Source: Lewinella sp038528965 | GTDB lineage: Bacteria; Bacteroidota; Bacteroidia; Chitinophagales; Saprospiraceae | NCBI GenBank assembly: GCA_038528965.1 | Contig: JBCBEC010000039.1 | Location: 1-64,000 of the forward strand | Length of the DNA: 64,000 nt | Direction: 5' to 3' | Part shown: positions 9,856-18,569 of the stretch, piece by piece | How positions within the stretch are numbered: the stretch's first letter is position 1 | Layout: the number at the start of each line of letters is the position of its first letter | Translations under genes and position numbers: made by a program | Notes under the pieces: generated by a model | Seen by the model: the letters and a program-made list of their open reading frames with translations, nothing else | Database searches by the model: none | Told to the model about the DNA's origin: nothing

Positions 9856-11910
9856 ATGAACACACGCGCTTTACTCTTAATCCTGCTGGGCATTGGTTTT
9901 GCCTTGTCATTACCGGCACAGAAAAACGCCGAGCGACTAGCTCGAATTGATAAACGACTTAACATCTTAATCGAAGAAGGCACCCAGTTGGGCAAGCCCG
10001 TTACCATCTCCTTGACTGGCCCTATCCAAGAATTGGTAAGCTTTCTGGCCGAAAGCACGGGAACAAGCATTACGGTCGCGCCTGATATCCGTAGGCAGGT
10101 CTCCGTCACTTTTAATAAGGTTCCGGTAAACGATATTCTACTGTATTTATGCGATAATTTTGAACTGGAGCTCCAACCAACCGGAGACATCATTCATTTA
10201 CAAACCTATGTGCCGCCGCCAATTCGCCCTGACGTGCGAGAACCTGAAATTGGTTACGATGCCCGAAGTGGGCTAATTCGCATGAATTTGCGGGCCGATA
10301 CCCTCAGCGAAATCCTGCGGAAGGTATCGCAGGTAAGTGGGCAAAGTGTATCGGCAGACCCCTTGGTCAAAAATAGACGAATCACCACCTACATCAATAA
10401 TCTTCCACTGGAAGCCGCCTTGGAACAGCTTGCGCGTAGCAGTGAGCTGAGGGTGAACTTTTCCAACGGATATTACCTCCTGGAAGACGATAGTGATAAC
10501 GATCCTTTTGGCGCAGCAACAAGCACAAACTCGAGCGTTCCAGCAGCTAATGCCAATAGCAATAACCCAAGCAATACTTCGAGAAATAGCAATAGCACCA
10601 CTACTGACAATGGAAGTTTAAGAATGCGCAGATCCGGTGATGATCGAATCAATATTCAGGCAGAGAATGTGTCTATCCTGGAAATAGTAGAGGAGGTAGC
10701 CAAAGAACTAAAGCACGATTATTATATCCTCAGTGACCTTCCTGCTAATACCGCTGGCGGCGGTGCTGCACGTAACCCAAGGAACAGAGACCAAAGCAGC
10801 CCAAGTCGCAGTACCACACCATCATTGGCGGAACAGTTTGTTACCCTGCAGGTCACAGATAAGAACTTCGCCGAGCTGCTGACGGACCTCTTTCGCAACA
10901 CAGGCTACACTTTCGAATATCAGCGGCAAACCTACGTGATTGGTCCGCGTATTAGTGAGGGTATTCGTATCAGTCGGGTTTTTAAGTTTCAGTACCGTTC
11001 TGCCAGGGGAGTGGCTGATTATGTGCCAGAAATTATGCAGAGCGGTGTAGTTATTGACACCCTCTATGAGCTTAACAGTCTAGTGTTGACGGGATCAGAA
11101 GACAACATTGAGGAGATTACCCACTTTTTGCACAAGCTAGATAAGGTAGTTCCGGTAGTGAACATAGAATTGACCATTATTGATGTCCAATCCAGCAAAC
11201 TGGAAGAGTACGGAATTGAGGCGGGCATCGTCAGCGGCGGGAGAGAAGCAGGAGGTCGAATCATTTCGGGAGATGATGCCCAGAACGGTACCGACTTTAC
11301 CTTTAGCCCCGATGCCGTTAATCGAGTGCTTGATCTATTAACCGGGCAAGGCTTAATCAATCTAGGCCGCGTCTCGCCCAATTTTTATTTGAGTTTATCT
11401 GCCCTGCAGGCCGACGGCATAATTGACATAAAATCTACTCCGAAGTTATCCACCCTCAATAGCCACCCGGCTATTTTAAGTATTGGAGAGAAACGCTATT
11501 TCCAAGAACAGCAGGTGAATTTTCCTGGTTTTGATCGCCCCATTCCCGTACAATCTGCCATCTTCCGTGAGATTGAGGCCAACCTGTTAGTAGAGATTAA
11601 CCCCATCGTTTCAGGGGATGAGCAAGTGACTTTAGAAATAGCCTTTGAACAATCGGAATTCCTAGAAAACACGGGGCCTAATGCGCCGCCACCTTCCGTA
11701 TCGCGTCGTTTCGAAAGTATGATCCGGGCCCGTAATGGTGAAACAGTAGTACTAGGAGGCCTAGAACGAGAACTGCGATCGAATACAAGAAATGGATTGC
11801 CTTGGCTGAGTAGGATTCCGGTGATCGGTTGGTTGTTTGGAAAACAGCGGAAAGCAAAACAGAAAAACAAGCTTCTGATTTTTCTAAAGCCTACCATAAT
11901 TAACGGATGA
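9856..11910 (+). CDS. Secretin, GspD/PilQ family
   Basis: This 684-residue outer-membrane secretin has a signal peptide ending in LPAQ. An STN/N0-like domain follows (about 45-115, VTFNKVPVNDILLYL), then N-domain repeats interrupted by two low-complexity linkers rich in Ser and Asn (about 218-255 and 300-325). The C-terminal secretin domain spans about 440-684 and ends with the typical signature GLPWLSRIPVIGWLFG and LLIFLKPTII. It should form the outer-membrane gate of the system. The gene starts ten bases after the ATPase stop, and its stop overlaps the next start by four bases (ATGA), indicating translational coupling. No pilotin or GspC gene is seen nearby. Confidence 0.94.
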   Translation: MNTRALLLILLGIGFALSLPAQKNAERLARIDKRLNILIEEGTQLGKPVTISLTGPIQELVSFLAESTGTSITVAPDIRRQVSVTFNKVPVNDILLYLCDNFELELQPTGDIIHLQTYVPPPIRPDVREPEIGYDARSGLIRMNLRADTLSEILRKVSQVSGQSVSADPLVKNRRITTYINNLPLEAALEQLARSSELRVNFSNGYYLLEDDSDNDPFGAATSTNSSVPAANANSNNPSNTSRNSNSTTTDNGSLRMRRSGDDRINIQAENVSILEIVEEVAKELKHDYYILSDLPANTAGGGAARNPRNRDQSSPSRSTTPSLAEQFVTLQVTDKNFAELLTDLFRNTGYTFEYQRQTYVIGPRISEGIRISRVFKFQYRSARGVADYVPEIMQSGVVIDTLYELNSLVLTGSEDNIEEITHFLHKLDKVVPVVNIELTIIDVQSSKLEEYGIEAGIVSGGREAGGRIISGDDAQNGTDFTFSPDAVNRVLDLLTGQGLINLGRVSPNFYLSLSALQADGIIDIKSTPKLSTLNSHPAILSIGEKRYFQEQQVNFPGFDRPIPVQSAIFREIEANLLVEINPIVSGDEQVTLEIAFEQSEFLENTGPNAPPPSVSRRFESMIRARNGETVVLGGLERELRSNTRNGLPWLSRIPVIGWLFGKQRKAKQKNKLLIFLKPTIING

Positions 11911-13112
11911 TGATAAAACAGAAAGCTAGAGAACTACTGTATAAATCAGTACTTTCTATTCATTTGCATGAGGATAAGGATGGAACGCGGATAAGAGCAC
12001 TTATCTGCAATCGAAAGCATAATAGCCTGCTGATTGAGCAGCAGTTTCCGGATTATTTCAGTTTAAAAGACTTGGTTGAGATAGTTGGTACGAAACTACC
12101 GGTGGCGCTTTCGATTACTGGTAAAGGGGTGCTAGAAAAAACCGTGGAAAACCCGTCGGCCAACTGGCAACAGTTACTCCATAGTCGACTGCCCGGAGCT
12201 GATCCACAAGCATTTACCGGACAACTTACCCAAGATCCAAGCATTTTGAATGTGATCCGTAAGGATAAACTCAATGAGCTATTAGCCACGTTCTCCAAGC
12301 ATGATCTGTTGGTGGTTGCCTTTTATCTTGGAACAACGGTACTAGAGAACCTTCTTCCACTACTGGGCAGACAAAGCGATCTTCAAGCCCCACCATACCT
12401 TATTAGCTTTCGAGCAGGAGAATTTGAGGGATTAGAACGCGTTTCGCTGGAGACTCCCCTACAAATGATGGAACTCAATAATCAAGACATTAGCAGTCAT
12501 CATCTGGTCTGCTTTGCTACGGGCATCGCTCAAATGATTGATTATGCGCCAATTTCATTTGAGGACGACTTACTCCGCAGTAGACAGTCTTATGAGCTAA
12601 ATCAATACAGCACTTGGCTTGGTTTGGCGGGCTTAAGCGTCATATTCCTATCACTCTTAATCAATTTCCTCGTCTACAGTCAAACGAGTCGCAGCTTAAG
12701 TAAGGTAGAAGGAGAACTTTATTACTCGGAAGGGCTTATTGCAAAGTTAGACAGCCTTTCTTCACAAATTGATCAAAGGCAACTAGCACTGGGCGATCAG
12801 GTGGTTCGAGAATCAAAGCTTTCACTGCTAGGGGATGAGGTAGCAATAAGCATTCCAGAAGGAATACGTTTGCGAGAATTAGACCTGTTCCCGATTGAGA
12901 AGTCATCTCCTAATGATCGAAGGGGCCAGATCAGTTACCAGCAAGAGACCATCTTGATTAAAGGGGAGACGACCGAAAATATCTTGATCAACGAGTGGAT
13001 TAGCAAGCTTGAAGATATGGAGTGGATAGAGGCCGTCCAGCTGCTGCCTTATCGTTCCGGTCAGGCTAGGGTGTTGCGTTTTGAGTTGCAACTTAAGTTG
13101 AAGTCAGGTTAG
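11907..13112 (+). CDS. PilN/GspL-like assembly platform protein
   Basis: This 401-residue protein is translationally coupled to the secretin by an ATGA overlap. A cytoplasmic region of about 230 residues resembles a degenerate actin-like GspL/PilM fold in length and position, although no nucleotide motif is clear. A single transmembrane helix follows (WLGLAGLSVIFLSLLINFLV, about 232-255), then a coiled coil (SKVEGELYYSEGLIAKLDSL) and a periplasmic alpha/beta domain near 300-400 resembling PilN/GspL C-termini. This arrangement fits the inner-membrane link between the ATPase and the pseudopilus. The assignment rests mainly on layout and operon context. It is the last gene of the operon. Confidence 0.6.
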   Translation: MMIKQKARELLYKSVLSIHLHEDKDGTRIRALICNRKHNSLLIEQQFPDYFSLKDLVEIVGTKLPVALSITGKGVLEKTVENPSANWQQLLHSRLPGADPQAFTGQLTQDPSILNVIRKDKLNELLATFSKHDLLVVAFYLGTTVLENLLPLLGRQSDLQAPPYLISFRAGEFEGLERVSLETPLQMMELNNQDISSHHLVCFATGIAQMIDYAPISFEDDLLRSRQSYELNQYSTWLGLAGLSVIFLSLLINFLVYSQTSRSLSKVEGELYYSEGLIAKLDSLSSQIDQRQLALGDQVVRESKLSLLGDEVAISIPEGIRLRELDLFPIEKSSPNDRRGQISYQQETILIKGETTENILINEWISKLEDMEWIEAVQLLPYRSGQARVLRFELQLKLKSG

Positions 13113-13155
13113 GACTCGGATTAACGTGCAAGTAGGGCATTTAATATTAAAAATA

Positions 13156-13180
13156 GCAGTGCAGAAATTTTCTGCACTGC
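13156..13180 (-). terminator. Terminator of the SPOR gene
   Basis: GCAGTGCAGA and TCTGCACTGC form a perfect ten-base stem around a five-base loop. Read on the minus strand the hairpin is followed by TATTTTTAATATT, a T-rich tail, so it fits the end of the minus-strand SPOR gene. It may also stop plus-strand readthrough from the pilus operon. Confidence 0.65.
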
Positions 13181-13268
13181 ACTCTCATTTGGTATCACAA
13201 TTCCATTCTGTTGCAGACTTATGGAATATAGTGGGATACTGAAGATTTACGCAAACTGTGCTTGTGTG

Positions 13269-13928
13269 TTAGTAGTCAAAGAATCTTACATATCCTTCGA
13301 TGCCTTGCACACGCTGATATTCCTGAGCTTTTTCCCTGTTGCTAAACTTTCCGATCACAATTTTGAATGGTGCATTATCACCGAAAACGTATATGATGTG
13401 TAGTTGGTCAAATGTCTGGCGCAAACCTTCGTAACTGCGTTGCGCATAATAGTCATCCGCGAATGCTCCAATTTGAATAGCATAGAAACTATCTTCCTGC
13501 TTTCGTGGTGCTTGGTTGTATCGAGTGATCTCCGGCTCCGGTTTTTCATACTCCATTTCGTGTACTCTTAATGGTTCGGGATAATCACGCTCTTGAGTTG
13601 CTTTTGGAGCTTCATCCTCAGAAACATCATCATGATACGAAGGAGGGTCTGCTGTGTGCTCTAGACTATGTTCTTGTTTTGACCTGTAGTTGGCTTGGGG
13701 TTGTGCTGGTTCCGGCCGCAGAAAAATGTAAGCTAGCCCAACGATCAGTATTAGGGCTAGAAAATTAATTACTCCGCTTCCGCCATTTCCACCACCTATT
13801 GGTGTTGCTGGTGGGACCACCGCTCCTGCGTAGGGATGTCCGACACGAAAAACCAGTCGCAAAACCACCGCTAACATGACAATTACAAGAAGCAATACCA
13901 AAACGATTGTTAGTAAGAATTCATTCAT
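13269..13928 (-). CDS. SPOR-domain membrane protein
   Basis: This 219-residue protein starts at ATG 13928 (MNEFLLTIVLVLLLVIVM). The upstream extension of this frame is not typical protein and was left out. Two hydrophobic segments (about 3-25 and 50-68) are separated by a Pro/Gly-rich loop (VVPPATPIGGGNGGSG). A charged linker rich in Glu and Pro follows, then a C-terminal SPOR domain (about 148-219: YAIQIGAFADDYYAQRSYEG ... FKIVIGKFSNREKAQEY). SPOR domains bind denuded glycan strands of peptidoglycan, often at division sites. It sits alone between the pilus operon (convergent) and the ATPase gene. The family is clear; the cellular role is inferred. Confidence 0.82.
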   Translation of the reverse strand: MNEFLLTIVLVLLLVIVMLAVVLRLVFRVGHPYAGAVVPPATPIGGGNGGSGVINFLALILIVGLAYIFLRPEPAQPQANYRSKQEHSLEHTADPPSYHDDVSEDEAPKATQERDYPEPLRVHEMEYEKPEPEITRYNQAPRKQEDSFYAIQIGAFADDYYAQRSYEGLRQTFDQLHIIYVFGDNAPFKIVIGKFSNREKAQEYQRVQGIEGYVRFFDY

Positions 13929-14104
13929 GACCTGCTGGATTTTTGATTTGTGGATAATGAGTAGGGGCGCTCCACAAATCTGCAGCGGGTTTTGCAAAAT
14001 TCAAATGCTTCTGAAGGAGAGCAGAATGTGACTCATCTAATCGCTCAGGAACATCTTAGGGAAGTCGTAGGTATGTTAACAAGAAATTGTAGTGCAGGCG
14101 ACAC

Positions 14105-16348
14105 CTAATTATTACTTTTCCTAATAAGAGCTTCAAGGTATTTAAAGTGTTTGGCCTCAAAGATCTTCTCTTCGTAGAGATAGTGCTCTTTGTAATTAAC
14201 CCACCAGGTTTTTAAAAGTTCCTGCTCCAGCGGAGAGGCCTTATACAAAATTGTTTTCCGGTCATTTGTAGTGAGTATTCCATTAGCGCGAAGTCCAGCG
14301 ATGAAGAAGGCTTTGCGCAAGAAACGGACGGCGGTGTCCTCCTGATCAAGTCCGCTAGGTATATCTACAGTGTATTCTTGGACCACCTGCTTGACTCGAA
14401 AGTTGCTGAAGTTAGATAAGTAGATAAATATACCAAGTGCCACCAGGCGACCTTGTAGTCGACTTTCAAAATGACGAAGTGATTCATCGTTTATTATATC
14501 TATGCTCGTTGTGTAATGGTATTCATCATATTTCGCTCGCAGCTTCTCTTTTAAATCTGCTAGTCTCGCTTGGATTGGAGAATTTTCAGGAAGGCTGAAA
14601 TGTTCGATGACTTTCTCGAAGGCATTAATGTGAGCAACAATCCTTAAAATATTCAAGGCTTGCCTCATCATTTTTCTTGGTCTAAGTTTATGCTCAGTGA
14701 AGGTGGACACATCAATTTGAAAATATTCCTTGTAAAGCGAATGAGCGTCAACCATGATATTAGCTCTTGGCCAAAACTCTGTTTTTGATCCCAGTCCCGG
14801 TAGTTCGGTGGGTAACAAGCTTTTTAAACCTTTCTTAGAGTATTGTACAACGACTGGTGGGTGGAAATCGTAATTGTTTCCAACTATGCAAAAGTCACTG
14901 TAGAAGCCAAGACCAGAGTGATTCTCCATGAAAATCGGATCAAGAGAAGGGTGTAGAACATAATAGTCTGATCGTGGAATGCGTACATGTGTGTCATGAA
15001 TGTGCATAGATGCGGGTAAAAAGTGTTGCTTACCCTTTTTTACATGCCCTATTAGGCCAGCTCTGTATAGGTAGTTAGCGTGATCACGATTGACCTTTTG
15101 GAACAATTCAAGTGTAACTAAGTTTCTCCCAAACACCTCAGCCATTTCTCTAATGTATTCATCCCTGAATTCGGGAACAATTTCATTGCTATAGTGCCTG
15201 AAGACAATCTTATAGCTAGCATCATTAACTACCCTGCGAACGGCTTGTTTCTTTTCTTCAGCCGACCTGTTCGCGTATTCGTCCTTGGTGAGTAAATTGT
15301 CAAAAACTAGTCGCCCCATTTGTATAATCTCTCTTGGGCGTTCAAAGGTGTGTCTGCGCAAGAAGTGGAATACATGTTCCGTTCGCTGCTCTTCGTATTC
15401 ATCCTTAGCTACGGGGTGTTTCATGTTTTTAAAGCCAAAAAAAGCTTCGAATGCATCCGTCGTATTGGGATCTGAGAACAAGTGCTTCTTCGCAGTATGA
15501 CGAACGTTATTTTCGAAAATTTGCCTGAGTTCTTCTGGCGTGTAATCCAAGAAAGTACAGTAATTGCGGACATTGGCCGATACCTGCGACTTTACGTCTA
15601 GTGCTTCTTTACGGGCAGTTGCGAAAATCTTGATGTGAGGATTACTACCGGTGGTTAGATCATAACTGGTGTGTAAAAGACCGTACTGGGCAGCTTGCCA
15701 AACTTTAAACGGAATGCTTTGGCCATCGATATTATCAAGATACTTATATTCTGAACTTGATAGGAACTGATCCAGCGCCTGATCTAACCGATCTACGAAC
15801 ATGACAAACTGGTTCTTGACGAGGCTAAGCATACCTGCCAGCTCCATCATATCGTTTTCAAAGCGTGGCTTTCGGAGATAATCATCTTGATTGTTGATTA
15901 GCTTAGAAACAATCGATCCTAGACTATAATACTTGAAAAAAGTTTCGTCGAGATGTCTAAGTGGTGGAATCAACTCAATGTCAAGTTTGCGAAGGGCCAG
16001 CAGTGCAATAGAGAATTGCCAGATTTTTTGCCATAGGGTAATATCTACTAATGCCATAATATCCTTTGCACTAAGCGTTCTGGTCTGAAAACTTAGACTC
16101 TCTACCAACTCATCACTACCAGAAATAATCAGACCATTTGATGAATCTGTGTTCATCTTTTTCAGGTAGTGATAAGCTTTGAAGCGAAGCAATAGTGTCT
16201 TTCCACAACCTTTAGATCCAATCAAGAACAATTTACGTTCGTGGGAGGAAGGATCGAGGTAATCCTTTATCGTTTGATTTTTGAAAATGTAATCGGTTGG
16301 AATTTCACTAGGGTTGATTTCACTTGCGTCAATACTCCAGGTTTTCAT
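14105..16348 (-). CDS. Large P-loop ATPase, possible defence NTPase
   Basis: This 747-residue soluble protein has an N-terminal P-loop domain. Walker A is GSKGCGKT (about 43-50), Walker B is VMFVDRLDQ (about 175-183), and FATARKE (about 222-228) is in a sensor-like position. The segment HFLRRHTFERPREIIQMG (about 325-342) resembles the arginine-containing module of the Sll1717-type P-loop ATPases found in many phage-defence islands. The rest is alpha-helical with no enzymatic motif I recognise. No signal peptide or membrane segment is seen. The gene stands alone, with nothing resembling a partner effector next to it and about 600 bases of AT-rich sequence upstream. The ATPase assignment is secure; a defence or signalling role is a guess. 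Confidence 0.75.
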   Translation of the reverse strand: MKTWSIDASEINPSEIPTDYIFKNQTIKDYLDPSSHERKLFLIGSKGCGKTLLLRFKAYHYLKKMNTDSSNGLIISGSDELVESLSFQTRTLSAKDIMALVDITLWQKIWQFSIALLALRKLDIELIPPLRHLDETFFKYYSLGSIVSKLINNQDDYLRKPRFENDMMELAGMLSLVKNQFVMFVDRLDQALDQFLSSSEYKYLDNIDGQSIPFKVWQAAQYGLLHTSYDLTTGSNPHIKIFATARKEALDVKSQVSANVRNYCTFLDYTPEELRQIFENNVRHTAKKHLFSDPNTTDAFEAFFGFKNMKHPVAKDEYEEQRTEHVFHFLRRHTFERPREIIQMGRLVFDNLLTKDEYANRSAEEKKQAVRRVVNDASYKIVFRHYSNEIVPEFRDEYIREMAEVFGRNLVTLELFQKVNRDHANYLYRAGLIGHVKKGKQHFLPASMHIHDTHVRIPRSDYYVLHPSLDPIFMENHSGLGFYSDFCIVGNNYDFHPPVVVQYSKKGLKSLLPTELPGLGSKTEFWPRANIMVDAHSLYKEYFQIDVSTFTEHKLRPRKMMRQALNILRIVAHINAFEKVIEHFSLPENSPIQARLADLKEKLRAKYDEYHYTTSIDIINDESLRHFESRLQGRLVALGIFIYLSNFSNFRVKQVVQEYTVDIPSGLDQEDTAVRFLRKAFFIAGLRANGILTTNDRKTILYKASPLEQELLKTWWVNYKEHYLYEEKIFEAKHFKYLEALIRKSNN

Positions 16349-16810
16349 ACTACAGTCTCGTTTCTTTTAGGTCGTCTAAGGGGGGACTGTTAGATCAATA
16401 GACAAAGTGAATGAAGGTGTAATTTTTTCCACGATTGAGTACCCCCAATACGTAGAAGAGAACGATAATTATTGCTAATTTAGTAAAATCTTCGAAAGGA
16501 AATACTGCCACATTATCATAAGCCGTGATAGGATTGATTTACTACATTGAAGAGGGAGGATAGCGATACAGTTGTAAGAACTGCGTACTGTATTTATTAG
16601 ATGATTTTTTGCAAAATTAGGAGCTAGTATTTCGTATGATTGATGTAGCATAAAGGGAAGTAATTATTGTACGATAATTTTAACATATTATATGGCAAGA
16701 TGAACTTGTGAAATTTGAAAATAAAACCTAATTTTATCATGTACTTTTAATGGTTTTAGTCCTCCTGGGCCTTGTTGGGGTGATAGGGGGCGTTTTTAAC
16801 TAATGGATAA

Positions 16811-16822
16811 GCCCAATTGGGC
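16811..16822. promoter_or_regulatory. Perfect 12-bp palindrome GCCCAATTGGGC
   Basis: The palindrome lies 25 bases before the -33 box of the putative promoter of the T9SS-cargo gene, a position suitable for a dimeric regulator. No regulator is identified. Confidence 0.35.
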
Positions 16823-16846
16823 AAACGCGTTCCAAGAACCTCAGTA

Positions 16847-16874
16847 TTGTCTTAATTATAAGTGTGTATATTTT
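16847..16874 (+). promoter_or_regulatory. Possible promoter of T9SS-cargo gene
   Basis: TTG at 16847-16849, a 17-base spacer and TATATTTT at 16867-16874 resemble the Bacteroidota consensus. The spacer is two bases short and the last base of the -7 box differs. It lies about 70 bases before the start codon. Confidence 0.35.
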
Positions 16875-16944
16875 ATCGCTAGCTGGTTGTGTTCTAAACT
16901 AGCCAGGGAAGCGTACGTCTCTCTATAACCAAAAACTGATTTTT

Positions 16945-18474
16945 ATGAAATTGATTAACACATTATTTACCGCTCTCTTGATCCTCTTTCTAGGAAATTT
17001 GGTCTATTCCCAAACCACCTTTCGTGGGTTGGTAGCTCACGCTATACGGGTAGATGAAGGGTGTAACTACCAAGAGCCTGATCCACCATTTGTCCCGTGG
17101 TCCGGAAGCTTTCTAAGAGATGCTGTAGTAAGGGTCAACACTTTTCCAACGATGTCGCGTTGCACTGCTACTTTTCCTTATGTGACCCTGGGAGAAACCT
17201 GTAGTACCACAAGCGCCGACTTTCCCATTGGTTTTGGAGGGAACTGGGAATGTACCGTAGCCAGTCCTCAAAATATCGTCCAGCTTATCTGCAGTGTTCC
17301 TGGTAATTCAGTAGCGGACTGGCAAAATGGAGTGGGCTTTGATGATCTATCCATCCTCAGCCTCTACGTCAATGGACAACAAATTGACTTCATAAATCCT
17401 TTTCTGAAGATTGCTGCAGATGTGAATGGTGATGGTTCAATAGATGCGGGCGACTTCGCACCTATGAATGCCATTATTAATGGCGATGCAGCTAATATTC
17501 CATCGGGTAGCCCCTGGCGAATTATGTGGTCGTACTTGATCAATCAAGGAAACCAAGCTTCTGGCTTTAACGATGTTTTTTGTGAAGATCCACTTTCCTC
17601 TGAGATTGATTACCCGAACTACTTGAATGGCCGTACAGAGTGTGGGTGGATAGGTGTTCCTCGCGGTGGCTGGCCTAGCACTTTTGTTTTTCAGGATGCT
17701 TTTCTGGCGATTAAGCGAGGTGATCTCAACTACAATACGCAAGGACTAGCACCGACCAATTCAGGATCGAAGCATCTTGTTTCTGATGGCTTCCAATGGA
17801 ATGTGCAGTACGATCAGACGTCTGCTATGCTAAGTCTAGAAATTTCTGTTGATCAGAGCAATGTAGAAAATTCTCAATTACACGGATTTCTGATCCAAAA
17901 TGAATCGGATCAATATCTGCCATTGGCCGACCCTAGACTGAGCAAGGATCAGCTAAGGGCGGATGATCGCAAACAATTGCATTGGTTTGATTCAGAAGCG
18001 GTAGCCGCAGGGCACTTGACTTTCCAAATGCAGTTGCCAACTACCAATTCCACGGCCTTAACTAAGATCGTGGCAGACTGGATAAACAAAGTAGAGATCA
18101 CACCCCTCTTTCGGAACTTAGAGCGTGAGCAAGAATTAGTGAAAGCAGGTCTCATTCGTTACAACAACGCTGAGTTTAGTGCGGACATGCTAGACGCTAA
18201 GAGCAGTTTGTTCGTTAATGCCTTTCCCAATCCCAGCTTTGACCAGAGAGTAACACTCGATATTCAACTCGCCGAAGAATGGTCAGCTCCTTTTTCAAAA
18301 GCAGAGATTACGTTTTTCGGTATTGATGGGCGGATCATCCAAACGCAGACCGTTAATCTGGCCTCTAAGAATCACCGGGAAGAATTTCTCTTACCTACTG
18401 ATCACAAAGGGTTAGTTCTGTGGCAGGTCAAAACGGCAAACAATACCGCCAATGGAAAATTCGTGATTCAGTAG
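16945..18474 (+). CDS. Secreted dockerin-like protein with T9SS sorting domain
   Basis: This 509-residue protein has a signal peptide (MKLINTLFTALLILFLGNLV, then YSQ). A cysteine-containing N-terminal region is followed by a dockerin/EF-hand-like segment (ADVNGDGSIDAGDFAPMN, about 155-173) and a second partial one (KRGDLNYN, near 258). The C-terminal 85 residues form a type A T9SS sorting domain (NAFPNPSFDQRVTLDI ... NGKFVIQ), which directs export through the outer membrane and attachment or release at the surface. No catalytic domain was recognised. The protein probably binds calcium through its DxNxDG loops. It is followed by a strong terminator and appears to be a single-gene transcript. 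Confidence 0.8.
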   Translation: MKLINTLFTALLILFLGNLVYSQTTFRGLVAHAIRVDEGCNYQEPDPPFVPWSGSFLRDAVVRVNTFPTMSRCTATFPYVTLGETCSTTSADFPIGFGGNWECTVASPQNIVQLICSVPGNSVADWQNGVGFDDLSILSLYVNGQQIDFINPFLKIAADVNGDGSIDAGDFAPMNAIINGDAANIPSGSPWRIMWSYLINQGNQASGFNDVFCEDPLSSEIDYPNYLNGRTECGWIGVPRGGWPSTFVFQDAFLAIKRGDLNYNTQGLAPTNSGSKHLVSDGFQWNVQYDQTSAMLSLEISVDQSNVENSQLHGFLIQNESDQYLPLADPRLSKDQLRADDRKQLHWFDSEAVAAGHLTFQMQLPTTNSTALTKIVADWINKVEITPLFRNLEREQELVKAGLIRYNNAEFSADMLDAKSSLFVNAFPNPSFDQRVTLDIQLAEEWSAPFSKAEITFFGIDGRIIQTQTVNLASKNHREEFLLPTDHKGLVLWQVKTANNTANGKFVIQ

Positions 18475-18521
18475 ATTATACTGCTTACAACTTACACGGA
18501 CTCATACCTCAAGTAGAGTTG

Positions 18522-18556
18522 GCCGGTGTTGGACTCCTTTCCACACCGGCTTTTTT
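18522..18556 (+). terminator. Intrinsic terminator after T9SS-cargo gene
   Basis: GCCGGTGT (18522-18529) pairs with ACACCGGC (18543-18550) and is followed directly by six Ts. The site lies 48 bases after the stop codon and just before the convergent OmpA gene. Confidence 0.85.
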
Positions 18557-18569
18557 ACACCCGTCGCCC

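Larger units (their letters stand above)
16349..16944. other. AT-rich divergent intergenic region
   Basis: About 600 bases separate the divergent ATPase and T9SS-cargo genes. I see no gene. It holds a CAAAATTA sequence at 16612-16619 (TAATTTTG on the minus strand, a possible -7 box for the ATPase gene without a clear -33 box), a perfect palindrome at 16811-16822 and a weak plus-strand promoter at 16847-16874. Confidence 0.5.
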
